Shown here: positions 48,001 through 58,964 of the stretch, in pieces
Numbering within the stretch: position 1 is the stretch's first letter
Layout: each line of letters starts with the position of its first letter
Assembly (NCBI RefSeq): GCF_963678635.1
Contig: NC_087071.1
Location: 33,830,548-33,894,547, forward strand
From: Symsagittifera roscoffensis
Lineage: Eukaryota; Xenacoelomorpha; Acoela; Convolutidae
Direction of reading: 5' to 3'
Length of the DNA: 64,000 bases
Notes under the pieces: generated by a model
The model's database searches: none
The model's input: only the letters and a program-made list of their open reading frames with translations
Told to the model about the DNA's origin: nothing
Made by a program: the position numbers and the translations under genes

Positions 48001-50459
48001 GTCACGTCGTGGGTATCATAGTTTGCATGATTCGAAACCAATTAAAAGTGTCATTTTCAGTTGAATTTGTAGTAATGTAGACACCTCATTCTGTCACGTC
48101 GTGGGTATCATAGTTTGCATGATTCGAACCCAATTAAAACTGCCTTTTTCAGTTGAACTTGTCGTAATGTAGACACCTCATTCTGTCGCGTCGTGGGTGT
48201 CATAGTTTGCTTGATTCGAACCCAATTAAAAGTGTCATTTCCAGTTGAATTTTTCGTAATGTAGACACTTCGTTCTGTCGTGTCGTGGGTATCATAGTTT
48301 GCATGATTCGAACCCAATTAAAAGTGTTATTTTCAGTTGAGTTTGTAGTAATGTAGACACCTCATTCTGTCACGTCGTGGGTATCATAGTTTGCATGATT
48401 CGAAACCAATTAAAAGTGTCATTTTCTGTTGAATTTGTAGTAATGTAGACACCTCATTCTGTCACGTCGTGGGTATCATAGTTTGCATGATTCGAACCCA
48501 ATTAAAACTGCCTTTTTCAGTTGAACTTGTCGTAATGTAGACACCTCATTCTGTCGCGTCGTGGGTGTCATAGCTTGCTTGATTCGAACCCAATTAAAAG
48601 TGTCATTTCCAGTTGAATTTTTCGTAATGTAGACACTTCGTTCTGTCGTGTCGTGGGTATCATATTGTAATGATTCGAACCCAATTAAAAGTGTTATTTT
48701 CAGTTGAGTTTGTAGTAATGTAGACACCTCATTCTGTCACGTCGTGGGTATCATAGTTTGCATGATTCGAAACCAATTAAAAGTGTCATTTTCAGTTGAA
48801 TTTGTAGTAATGTAGACACCTCATTCTGTCACGTCGTGGGTATCATAGTTTGCATGATTCGAACCCAATTAAAAGTGTCATTTTCAGTTGAATTTGTAGT
48901 AATGTAGACACCTCATTCTGTCACGTCGTGGGTATCATAGTTTGCATGATTCGAACCCAATTAAAAGTGTCATTTTCAGTTGAATTTGTAGTAATGTAGA
49001 CACTTAATTCTGTCACGTCGTGGGTATCATAGTTTGCATGATTCGAAACCAATTAAAAGTGTCATTTTCAGTTGAATTTGTAGTAATGTAGACACCTCAT
49101 TCTGTCACGTCGTGGGTATCATAGTTTGCATGATTCGAACCCAATTAAAAGTGTCATTTTCAGTTGAATTTGTAGTAATGTAGACACTTAATTCTGTCAC
49201 GTCGTGGGTATCATAGTTTGCATGATTCGAAACCAATTAAAAGTGTAATTTTCAGTTGAATTTGTAGTAGTGTAGACACCTCATTCTGTCACGTCGTGGG
49301 TATCATAGTTTGCATGATTCGAACCCAATTAAAACAGTCTTTTTCAGTTGAACTTGTCGTAATGTAGACACCTCATTCTGTCGCGTCGTGGGTATCATAG
49401 TTTCCTTGATTCGAACCCAATTAAACGTGTCATTTTCAGTTGAATTTTTCGTAATGTAGACACTTCGTTCTGTCGCGTCGTGGGTATCATAGTTTGCATG
49501 ATTCGAACCCAATTAAAAGTGTCATTTTCAGTTGAATTTGTAGTAATGTAGACACCTCATTCTGTCACGTCGTGGGTATCATAGTTTGCATGATTCGAAA
49601 CCAATTAAAAGTGTCATTTTCAGTTGAATTTGTAGTAATGTAGACACCTCATTCTGTCACGTCGTGGGTATCATAGTTTGCATGATTCGAACCCAATTAA
49701 AAGTGTCATTTTCAGTTGAATTTGTACTTAATGTAGACACCTCATTCTGTCACGTCGTGCGTATCATAGTTTGCATGATTCGAACCCAATTAAAACTGTC
49801 TTTTTCAGTTGAATTTGTCGTAATGTAGACACCTCATTCTGTCGCGTCGTGGGTATCATAGTTTGCTTGATTCGAACCCAATTAAAAGTGTCATTTCCAG
49901 TTGAATTTTTCGTAATGTAGACACTTCGTTCTGTCGTGTCGTGGGTATCATAGTTTGCATGATTCGAACCCAATTAAAAGTGTCATTTTCAGTTGAATTT
50001 GTAGTAATGTAGACACCTCATTCTGTCACGTCGTGGGTATCATAGTTTGCATGATTCGAAACCAATTAAAAAAGTAATTTTTAGTTGAATTTGTAGTAAT
50101 GTAGACACCTCATTCTGTCACGTCGTGGGTATCATAGTTTGCAAGATTCGAACCCAATTAAAAGTGTCATTTTCAGTTGAAATTGTAGTAATGTAGACAC
50201 CTCATTCTGTCACGTCGTGGGTATCATAGTTTGCATGATTCGAAACCAATTAAAAGTGTCATAATCAGTTGAATTTGTAGTAATGTAGACACCTCATTCT
50301 GTCACGTCGTGGGTATCATAGTTTGCATGATTCGAACCCAATTAAAAGTGTCATTTTCAGTTGAATTTGTAGTAATGTAGACACCTCATTCTGTCACGTC
50401 GTGGGTATCATAGTTTGCATGATTCGAAACCAATTAAAAGTGTCATTTTCAGTTGAATT

Positions 50460-52313
50460 TGTAGTAATGTAGACACCTCATTCTGTCACGTCGTGGGTAT
50501 CATAGTTTGCATGATTCGAAACCAATTAAAAGTGTCATTTTCAGTTGAATTTGTAGTAATGTAGACACCTCATTCTGTCACGTCGTTGGTATCATAGTTT
50601 GCATGATTCGAAACCAATTAAAAGTGTCATTTTCAGTTGAATTTGTAGTAATGTAGACACCTCATTCTGTCACGTCGTGGGTATCATAGTTTGCATGATT
50701 CGAAACCAATTAAAAGTGTCATTTGCAGTTGAATTTGTAGTAATGTAGACACCTCATTCTGTCACGTCGTGGGTATCATAGTTTGCATGATTCGAAACCA
50801 ATTAAAAGTGTCATTTTCAGTTGAATTTGTAGTAATGTAGACACCTCATTCTGTCACGTCGTGGGTATCATAGTTTGCATGATTCGAAACCAATTAAAAG
50901 TGTCATTTTCAGTTGAATTTGTAGTAATGTAGACACCTCATTCTGTCACGTCGTGGGTATCATAGTTTGCATGATTCGAAACCAATTAAAAGTGTCATTT
51001 TCAGTTGAATTTGTAGTAATGTAGACACCTCATTCTGTCACGTCGTGGGTATCATAGTTTGCATGATTCGAAACCAATTAAAAGTGTCATTTTCAGCTGA
51101 ATTTGTAGTAATGTAGACACCTCATTCTGTCACGTCGTGGGTATCATAGTTTGTATGATTCGAAACCAATTAAAAGTGTCATTTTCAGTTGAATTTGTAG
51201 TAATGTAGACACCTCATTCTGTCACGTCGTGGGTATCATAGTTTGCATGATTCGAAACCAATTAAAAGTGTCATTTTCAGTTGAATTTGTAGTAATGTAG
51301 ACAGCTCATTCTGTCACGTCGTGGGTATCATAGTTTGCATGATTCGAAACCAATTAAAAGTGTCATTTTCAGTTGAATTTGTAGTAATGTAGACACCTCA
51401 TTCTGTCACGTCGTGGGTATCATAGTTTGCATGATTCGAAACCAATTAAAAGTGTCATTTTCAGTTGAATTTGTAGTAATGTAGACACCTCATTCTGTCA
51501 CGTCGTTGGTATCATAGTTTGCATGATTCGAAACCAATTAAAAGTGTCATTTTCAGTTGAATTTGTAGTAATGTAGACAGCTCATTCTGTCACGTCGTGG
51601 GTATCATAGTTTGCATGATTCGAAACCAATTAAAAGTGTCATTTTCAGTTGAATTTGTAGTAATGTAGACACCTCATTCTGTCACGTCGTGGGTATCATA
51701 GTTTGCTTGATTCGAACTCAATTAAAAGTGCCATTTTCAGTTGAATTTGTAGTAATGTAGACACCTCATTCTGTCACGTCGTGGGTATCATAGTTTGCAT
51801 GATTCGAAACCAATTAAAAGTGTCATTTTCAGTTGAATTTGTAGTAATGTAGACAGCTCATTCTGTCACGTCGTGGGTATCATAGTTTGCATGATTCGAA
51901 ACCAATTAAAAGTGTCATTTTCAGTTGAATTTGTAGTAATGTAGACACCTCATTCTGTCACGTCGTGGGTATCATAGTTTGCATGATTCGAAACCAATTA
52001 AAAGTGTCATTTTCAGTTGAATTTGTAGTAATGTAGACACCTCATTCTGTCACGTCGTGGGTATCATAGTTTGCATGATTCGAAACCAATTAAAAGTGTC
52101 ATTTTCAGTTGAATTTGTAGTAATGTAGACAGCTCATTCTGTCACGTCGTGGGTATCATAGTTTGCATGATTCGAAACCAATTAAAAGTGTCATTTTCAG
52201 TTGAATTTGTAGTAATGTAGACACCTCATTCTGTCACGTCGTGGGTATCATAGTTTGCTTGATTCGAACTCAATTAAAAGTGCCATTTTCAGTTGAATTT
52301 GTCGTAGTGTAGT
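50460..52313. repeat. Most homogeneous satellite segment with a 276-bp trimer
   Basis: Units here are nearly identical (GAAACCAATT type). The variant GACAGCTC replaces GACACCTC at about 51300, 51576, 51852 and 52128, exactly 276 bp apart, so the current repeating unit is a trimer of 92-bp monomers. The same variant at 55624, 55900, 56176 and 56452 is offset by 4,324 bp and shows that this segment was copied together with the unique DNA to its right. Confidence 0.85.
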
Positions 52314-52321
52314 CACTTCAG

Positions 52322-52481
52322 GTGAGTCGATCGAAACATGCCTTGCTTACACACGAACAAAAACACAATTACATTACAGTTTTTTTGGTCGAGTCGGCCG
52401 ATAAGAGCGTTCTTCAGTCAACAGGCAGATATTTAATTGAAAACACTAGCTGTACGCATGCTTTTTTTTTGGTTTGTGTAG
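52322..52481 (+). other. Candidate plus-strand intron at the satellite edge
   Basis: The last monomer ends CACTTCAG and is followed at once by GTGAGT at 52322, a full-consensus 5' splice site. A strong pyrimidine tract and GGTTTGTGTAG end at 52481, giving a plausible 160-nt intron. An AGTTTTTTTGG stretch near 52378-52388 resembles an Sm site. The same arrangement is repeated at 56646. No transcript evidence is available. Confidence 0.3.
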
Positions 52482-52617
52482 TTCTAGTGCTATTTCAATG
52501 TTGGTTCTTCATGGTATAAACATATTTTCCTTTCTATTTATTGCTTCTCGAACTTTTGTCCAAGGTAATCAGAAGTAATTCTTCTCTTTTTTTAGATAAA
52601 ACGCTCAAAACCGCTCA

Positions 52618-52685
52618 TTTTGAAGCAAGATTTTGAGCGTAATTGTCTAAAAAAACCGCTCAAACCGCTCAAATCTTGCTTCAAA
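52618..52685. repeat. Inverted repeat, arms about 20 bp
   Basis: TTTTGAAGCAAGATTTTGAGCG and CGCTCAAATCTTGCTTCAAA are inverted copies apart from one extra T, with a 26-nt loop that also contains CCGCTCAAAC. It recurs in the duplicate at about 56942-57009. The surrounding 52.55-52.95 kb is GC-richer, with repeated CTTAAGAA blocks and no coding motif. Confidence 0.8.
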
Positions 52686-53113
52686 TTAGGTGAAAAATCT
52701 CGACGCGGGTCGTCTCAATGTCCTCGAATTTTTTTGGAGTTTATTTTCGCACCCATTCTTAAAATTTTGGCGCTCCTTAAGAAACAACTGGAAGGGCCAT
52801 TTGAGTAAAAATTTGGGCGGCACGAAGTAAGCAAAGACAGGGGAAAACTCTTAAGAAAATAGTTTGGAGAGCGGCTTAAGAACAAACTGGCAGCGCGACG
52901 GAAGAAAAAACTGTATGGCACGATTTTAAACCGCAACTTGCTAATCAATTTTTGAAGTCCCGGGCCTCAACTCGGGTTTGACGGTTGACAACAAAACAAC
53001 TCGGCCAGATTGAAATTTTATAAAACACTAACAAATGTAAGCAATTGAACTAAATACCACAAGAGCGCCTCCTGGGGCTAAACATTAAGCCTAATCTACA
53101 CCCTCCTGCTTAC

Positions 53114-53378
53114 CTGGAACAGCAAAAACACAATGTGCTGATGTGATGACCCAGAATGGAGCAATAATAGTAGCTCCGCATTGAGATTGCATTTGTGAAA
53201 AAGAGACGACAGCAAAAAATGGACGCCCGACAGGCGCGTTGAAACCATTCACAATAAGAGCATTGTCTCCAAAAAAGGATTGTGTTTCCACAGTTTTTGA
53301 TTTACCTTCGAAAACTTTTGATTCATTTTGATTCAAACAGAAAAAAAGTAAAACACAAGCGGTAAGAATAAAGCTCAT
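53114..53378 (-). CDS. Serine protease homologue exon 1, copy 1: signal peptide, IVNG, catalytic His
   Basis: 265 nt from ATG (53376-53378) to CAG|GTAAGC, ending in phase 1 as gene 1 exon 1 does. It encodes a clear signal peptide (MSFILTACVLLFFCLNQ), a pro-region, then IVNGFNAPVGRPFFAVV and APFWVITSAHC with the triad His. The CGG motif is CGA. No basic residue precedes IVNG (NAL|IVNG). No exon 2 lies nearby; by phase and order the nearest match is 27441-27540, beyond the satellite. A TTTTGCAG acceptor-like site at about 53418-53425 suggests a possible 5' UTR exon further upstream. Confidence 0.85.
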
Positions 53379-54640
53379 TTAGTTAAAGTTTGCTGGATGA
53401 AATTTGTTCAAGAAACTGCAAAATAAATATTGAGCAATGGCGAACTTTCGATTTAAGAAAACGTACAAAGAATTCGATATAAGAGAATTTGATATTAGAA
53501 AACCACAAATACACACTTGGCATGTGAAGCTGGCCGAAAAAAAAATGATATGACCTACAAGTGATGTCTTCAAAATAACTACAAAACTTTTAATTATGTT
53601 TCAATATGACATCGACAGGCCATTGTGAGGTGAAGGTTGAGCATTATACCACTTGTTTGTGACATTTAGCTGATCCCTCATTAGTTAGAGGACTGGACAA
53701 AATGAAAACATTGAAAAAAAAATGCAGTTCAGACTTCAACATTAATTAGACACTGCTAAACTATGCATTGTTTCGTGTCCCGGGTCTGATCTTAAGGTTC
53801 CTTTTATCGCCGGCGATTTTTAGCTTCAAAGCTTAACTGTTGGCAGCAGTAACGTAGTTTTACAACCTACGCTATGTTTCACTGTGAAAAGGCAGTATTT
53901 TCAAAACCCTCTCCAAGGGCGGCGGCCGATTTCGGGCACACTTATTGATGATGATGAATTTTGCAAATTTTGAATAAGAAAAAAATTGGAGGAAAACTGA
54001 TGTACTGAATATATTGATAATGAACAACTACAAATGAAACTGTTTCCGACCACAGAAAAAAAATCACAACCAAACAACCACAAAAAAAAACAAAAAAAAT
54101 TTCCGATCGTTTTCTTGATTAGTTAACCACCGATATCATCACAATCTAAATGGTATCTGTAAAGTGACTTTTATTTCCATTAGCTTTAAAATCAGCATGT
54201 TGGAGAAAAGGAGAAAAAATATCTATAATGAAATAGCAAAAACGCCGAGTAACTCCGATTGAATTGGAAATACAACTCACGAAAATTATGCGTCTATAAA
54301 ACAAACTTTTTATGCCAATTCTGAACGACGTTACTGTTGTCTAGCTGGATTTTTTCTGTTTTTCCTTTTTCGTTAGTTTTGATAACCTTAACGGCAACAT
54401 TATAGTTATAATGAGACAATGTGGTGTCTAGATTAGTTTTTGTAACTCCTCCTTGTTTGAAACATTCCAAGATTTTACGATTTTACGCTGCTCTGCACGA
54501 TGCGTCCAGACTCCTACATGATGACTATCTAGAGTTTCCCATGTACTATTTGCTGTTGTCTTGGAATTCTCGCAACGACTAGTTTGGACAATTGATTGGA
54601 ATAGTTTTCTGCCCTTTCACTGAATTGAAAAATCAAGTAT
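53379..54640. other. Unique part of duplication unit 1, upstream of exon 1
   Basis: No second exon or promoter was firmly recognised. On the minus strand this lies upstream of exon 1, so it should hold its promoter. Frames at 53379-53573 and 53901-54083 have no motif. It contains a GC-richer GGGCGGCGGCCGATTT stretch near 53918 and several poly-A runs. Confidence 0.4.
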
Positions 54641-56640
54641 CATAGTTTGCATGATTCGAACCCAACTAAAAGTGTCATTTTCAGTTGAATTTGTCCTAAT
54701 GTAGACACCTCATTTTGTCGCGTCTTGGGTATCATAGTTTGCATGATTCGAACCCAATTAAAAGTGTCATTTTCAGTTGAATTTGTAGTAATGTAGACAG
54801 CTCATTCTGTCACGTCGTGGGTATCATAGTTTGCATGATTCGAAACCAATTAAAAGTGTCATTTTCAGTTGAATTTGTAGTAATGTAGACACCTCATTCT
54901 GTCACGTCGTTGGTATCATAGTTTGCATGATTCGAACCCAATTAAAAGTGTCATTTTCAGTTGAATTTGTAGTAATGTAGACACCTCATTCTGTCACGTC
55001 GTGGGTATCATAGTTTGCATGATTCGAAACCAATTAAAAGTGTCATTTGCAGTTGAATTTGTAGTAATGTAGACACCTCATTCTGTCACGTCGTGGGTAT
55101 CATAGTTTGCATGATTCGAAACCAATTAAAAGTGTCATTTTCAGTTGAATTTGTAGTAATGTAGACACCTCATTCTGTCACGTCGTGGATATCATAGTTT
55201 GCATGATTCGAAACCAATTAAAAGTGTCATTTTCAGTTGAATTTGTAGTAATGTAGACACCTCATTCTGTCACGTCGTGGGTATCATAGTTTGCATGATT
55301 CGAAACCAATTAAAAGTGTCATTTTCAGTTGAATTTGTAGTATTGTAGACACCTCATTCTGTCACGTCGTGGGTATCATAGTTTGCATGATTCGAAACCA
55401 ATTAAAAGTGTCATTTTCAGCTGAATTTGTAGTAATGTAGACACCTCATTCTGTCACGTCGTGGGTATCATAGTTTGTATGATTCGAAACCAATTAAAAG
55501 TGTCATTTTCAGCTGAATTTGTAGTAATGTAGACACCTCATTCTGTCACGTCGTGGGTATCATAGTTTGCATGATTCGAAACCAATTAAAAGTGTCATTT
55601 TCAGTTGAATTTGTAGTAATGTAGACAGCTCATTCTGTCACGTCGTGGGTATCATAGTTTGCATGATTCGAAACCAATTAAAAGTGTCATTTTCAGTTGA
55701 ATTTGTAGTAATGTAGACACCTCATTCTGTCACGTCGTGGGTATCATAGTTTGCATGATTCGAAACCAATTAAAAGTGTCATTTTCAGTTGAATTTGTAG
55801 TAATGTAGACACCTCATTCTGTCACGTCGTGGGTATCATAGTTTGCATGATTCGAAACCAATTAAAAGTGTCATTTTCAGTTGAATTTGTAGTAATGTAG
55901 ACAGCTCATTCTGTCACGTCGTGGGTATCATAGTTTGCATGATTCGAAACCAATTAAAAGTGTCATTTTCAGTTGAATTTGTAGTAATGTAGACACCTCA
56001 TTCTGTCACGTCGTGGGTATCATAGTTTGCTTGATTCGAACTCAATTAAAAGTGCCATTTTCAGTTGAATTTGTAGTAATGTAGACACCTCATTCTGTCA
56101 CGTCGTGGGTATCATAGTTTGCATGATTCGAAACCAATTAAAAGTGTCATTTTCAGTTGAATTTGTAGTAATGTAGACAGCTCATTCTGTCACGTCGTGG
56201 GTATCATAGTTTGCATGATTCGAAACCAATTAAAAGTGTCATTTTCAGTTGAATTTGTAGTAATGTAGACACCTCATTCTGTCACGTCGTGGGTATCATA
56301 GTTTGCATGATTCGAAACCAATTAAAAGTGTCATTTTCAGTTGAATTTGTAGTAATGTAGACACCTCATTCTGTCACGTCGTGGGTATCATAGTTTGCAT
56401 GATTCGAAACCAATTAAAAGTGTCATTTTCAGTTGAATTTGTAGTAATGTAGACAGCTCATTCTGTCACGTCGTGGGTATCATAGTTTGCATGATTCGAA
56501 ACCAATTAAAAGTGTCATTTTCAGTTGAATTTGTAGTAATGTAGACACCTCATTCTGTCACGTCGTGGGTATCATAGTTTGCTTGATTCGAACTCAATTA
56601 AAAGTGCCATTTTCAGTTGAATTTGTCGTAGTGTAGTCAC
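54641..56640. repeat. 92-bp satellite, second block (about 22 monomers)
   Basis: Same monomer and the same trimer variant pattern as 50.5-52.3 kb. The first two monomers are of the right-flank type, and the rest are of the main-array type. It ends at the same GTAGTGTAGTCACTTCAG junction (56640). Confidence 0.97.
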
Positions 56641-57436
56641 TTCAGGTGAGTCGATCGAAACATGCCTTGCTTACACACGAACAAAAACACAATTACATTA
56701 CAGTTTTTTTGGTCGAGTCGGCCGATAAGAGCGTTCTTCAGTCAACAGGCAGATATTTAATTGAAAACACTAGCTGTACGCATGCTTTTTTTTTGGTTTG
56801 TGTAGTTCTAGTGCTATTTCAATGTTGGTTCTTCATGGTATAAACATATTTTCCTTTCTATTTATTGCTTCTCGAACTATTGTCCAAGGTAATCAGAAGT
56901 AATTCTTCTCTTTTTTTAGATAAAACGCTCAAAACCGCTCATTTTGAAGCAAGATTTTGAGCGTAATTGTCTAAAAAAACCGCTCAAACCGCTCAAATCT
57001 TGCTTCAAATTAGGTGAAAATCTCGACGCGGGTCGTCTCAATGTCCTCGAATTTTTTTGGAGTTTATTTTCGCACCCATTCTTAAAATTTTGGCGCTCCT
57101 TAAGAAACAACTGGAAGGGCCATTTGAGTAAAAATTTGGGCGGCACGAAGTAAGCAAAGACAGGGGAAAACTCTTAAGAAAATAGTTTGGAGAGCGGCTT
57201 AAGAACAAACTGGCAGCGCGACGGAAGAAAAAACTGTATGGCACGATTTTAAACCGCAACTTGCTAATCAATTTTTGAAGTCCCGGGCCTCAACTCGGGT
57301 TTGACGGTTGACAACAAAACAACTCGGCCAGATTGAAATTTTATAAAACACTAACAAATGTAAGCAATTGAACTAAATACCACAAGAGCGCCTCTTGGGG
57401 CTAAACATTAAGCCTAATCTACACCCTCCTGCTTAC

Positions 57437-57701
57437 CTGGAACAGCAAAAACACAATGTGCTGATGTGATGACCCAGAATGGAGCAATAATAGTAGCTCC
57501 GCATTGAGATTGCATTTGTGAAAAAGAGACGACAACAAAAAATGGACGCCCGACAGGCGCGTTGAAACCATTCACAATAAGAGCATTGTCTCCAAAAAAG
57601 GATTGTGTTTCCACAGTTTTTGATTTACCTTCGAAAACTTTTGATTCATTTTGATTCAAACAGAAAAAAAGTAAAACACAAGCGGTAAGAATAAAGCTCA
57701 T
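57437..57701 (-). CDS. Serine protease homologue exon 1, copy 2
   Basis: Duplicate of exon 1 at 53114-53378 with one coding difference that I can see, Ala to Val in the FFAVV / FFVVV segment. Splice donor CAG|GTAAGC, ATG and signal peptide are intact. It has no downstream exons of its own before copy 1, so it is either an alternative first exon of gene 2 or an orphan made by the segmental duplication. Confidence 0.85.
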
Positions 57702-58964
57702 TTAGTTAAAGTTTGCTGGATGAAATTTGTTCAAGAAACTGCAAAATAAATATTGAGCAATGGCGAACTTTCGATTTAAGAAAACGTACAAAGAATTCGA
57801 TATAAGAGAATTTGATATTAGAAAACCACAAATACACACTTGGCATGTGAAGCTGGCCGAAAAAAAAATGATATGACCTACAAGTGATGTCTTCAAAATA
57901 ACTACAAAACTTTTAATTATGTTTCAATATGACATCGACAGGCCATTGTGAGGTGAAGGTTGAGCATTATACCACTTGTTTGTGACATTTAGCTGATCCC
58001 TCATTAGTTAGAGGACTGGACAAAATGAAAACATTGAAAAAAAAATGCAGTTCAGACTTCAACATTAATTAGACACTGCTAAACTATGCATTGTTTCGTG
58101 TCCCGGGTCTGATCTTAAGGTTCCTTTTATCGCCGGCGATTTTTAGCTTCAAAGCTTAACTGTTGGCAGCAGTAACGTAGTTTTACAACCTACGCTATGT
58201 TTCACTGTGAAAAGGCAGTATTTTCAAAACCCTCTCCAAGGGCGGCGGCCGATTTCGGGCACACTTATTGATGATGATGAATTTTGCAAATTTTGAATAA
58301 GAAAAAAATTGGAGGAAAACTGATGTACTGAATATATTGATAATGAACAACTACAAATGAAACTGTTTCCGACCACAGAAAAAAAATCACAACCAAACAA
58401 CCACAAAAAAAAAACAAAAAAAATTTCCGATCGTTTTCTTGATTAGTTAACCACCGATATCATCACAATCTAAATGGTATCTGTAAAGTGACTTTTATTT
58501 CCATTAGCTTTAAAATCAGCATGTTGGAGAAAAGGAGAAAAAATATCTATAATGAAATAGCAAAAACGCCGAGTAACTCCGATTGAATTGGAAATACAAC
58601 TCACGAAAATTATGCGTCTATAAAACAAACTTTTTATGCCAATTCTGAACGACGTTACTGTTGTCTAGCTGGATTTTTTCTGTTTTTCCTTTTTCGTTAG
58701 TTTTGATAACCTTAACGGCAGCATTATAGTTATAATGAGACAATGTGGTGTCTAGATTAGTTTTTGTAACTCCTCCTTGTTTGAAACATTCCAAGATTTT
58801 ACGATTTTACGCTGCTCTGCACGATGCGTCCAGACTCCTACATGATGACTATCTAGAGTTTCCCATGTACTATTTGCTGTTGTCTTGGAATTCTCGCAAC
58901 GACTAGTTTGGACAATTGATTGGAATAGTTTTCTGCCCTTTCACTGAATTGAAAAATCAAGTAT
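57702..58964. other. Unique part of duplication unit 2, upstream of exon 1 copy 2
   Basis: Near-identical to 53379-54640. No additional gene recognised. Confidence 0.45.

Larger units (their letters stand above)
29005..52320. repeat. 92-bp satellite array, main block (roughly 250 monomers)
   Basis: A head-to-tail tandem array with a 92-bp period through most of 23 kb. Key segments of a monomer, in order: GTGTCATTTTCAGTTGAATT, TGTCGTAATGTAGACACCTC, ATTCTGTCGCGTCGTGGGTA, TCATAGTTTGCATGATTCGA, ACCCAATTAAAA. Some left-half monomers carry a 13-18 bp partial duplication of the GAACCCAATTAAAA end. Left-half units vary in many positions. From about 44.7 kb to the right, units are far more alike and carry TGTAGTAATG and GTCACGTCG in place of TGTCGTAATG and GTCGCGTCG. 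There are no spacers, so it is not a CRISPR array. The minus-strand open frames through it recur because the repeat recurs; 92 is not a multiple of 3, so no frame persists. Confidence 0.97.
20177..53378 (-). pseudogene. Serine protease homologue, gene 2 (exon 1 beyond the satellite, frame break in exon 4)
   Basis: A paralogue of gene 1 on the same strand. Exons 53114-53378, 27441-27540, 26077-26207 and 20177-20503 follow the same order and phases as gene 1 for the first three. The exon 1 assignment is by phase, order and family only: no other exon 1 lies between 27.5 and 52.3 kb, so intron 1 would be 25.6 kb and filled with satellite. The triad His and Asp are present and the Ser is Asp (codon 20354-20356), as in gene 1. 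Near the start of exon 4 the sequence has one base fewer than gene 1 after GGCTTAAAAAT, and the exon length is out of phase. The gene may be a pseudogene, or exon 4 may begin elsewhere. Confidence 0.55.
50460..54783. repeat. 4.32-kb tandem segmental duplication, unit 1
   Basis: About 1.86 kb of satellite plus 2.33 kb of unique DNA and about 1.5 right-flank monomers, repeated at 54784-59107. The offset is 4,323-4,324 bp throughout. In the unique part I read about seven differences over 2.4 kb (substitutions near 52555, 53073, 53212, 54402 and 54721; single-base length changes near 52687 and 54090). The left boundary cannot be fixed within the satellite to better than a few monomers. Confidence 0.9.

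Noticed and set aside
29500-52000. Dozens of 60-120 codon minus-strand open frames sharing MQTMIPTTRQNEVSTLRQ-like text
   Set aside because: They are translations of the 92-bp satellite. The period is not a multiple of three, the frames end within a few monomers, and both strands show such frames (for example 37353-37595 plus).
29005-52320. CRISPR-like regular repeat
   Set aside because: The repeats are directly adjacent without unique spacers, the unit is 92 bp, and the context is eukaryotic with spliced genes.
52322-52519. 65-codon plus-strand frame repeated at 56646-56843
   Set aside because: It begins at the satellite edge with a non-ATG start, and its recurrence is explained by the segmental duplication.
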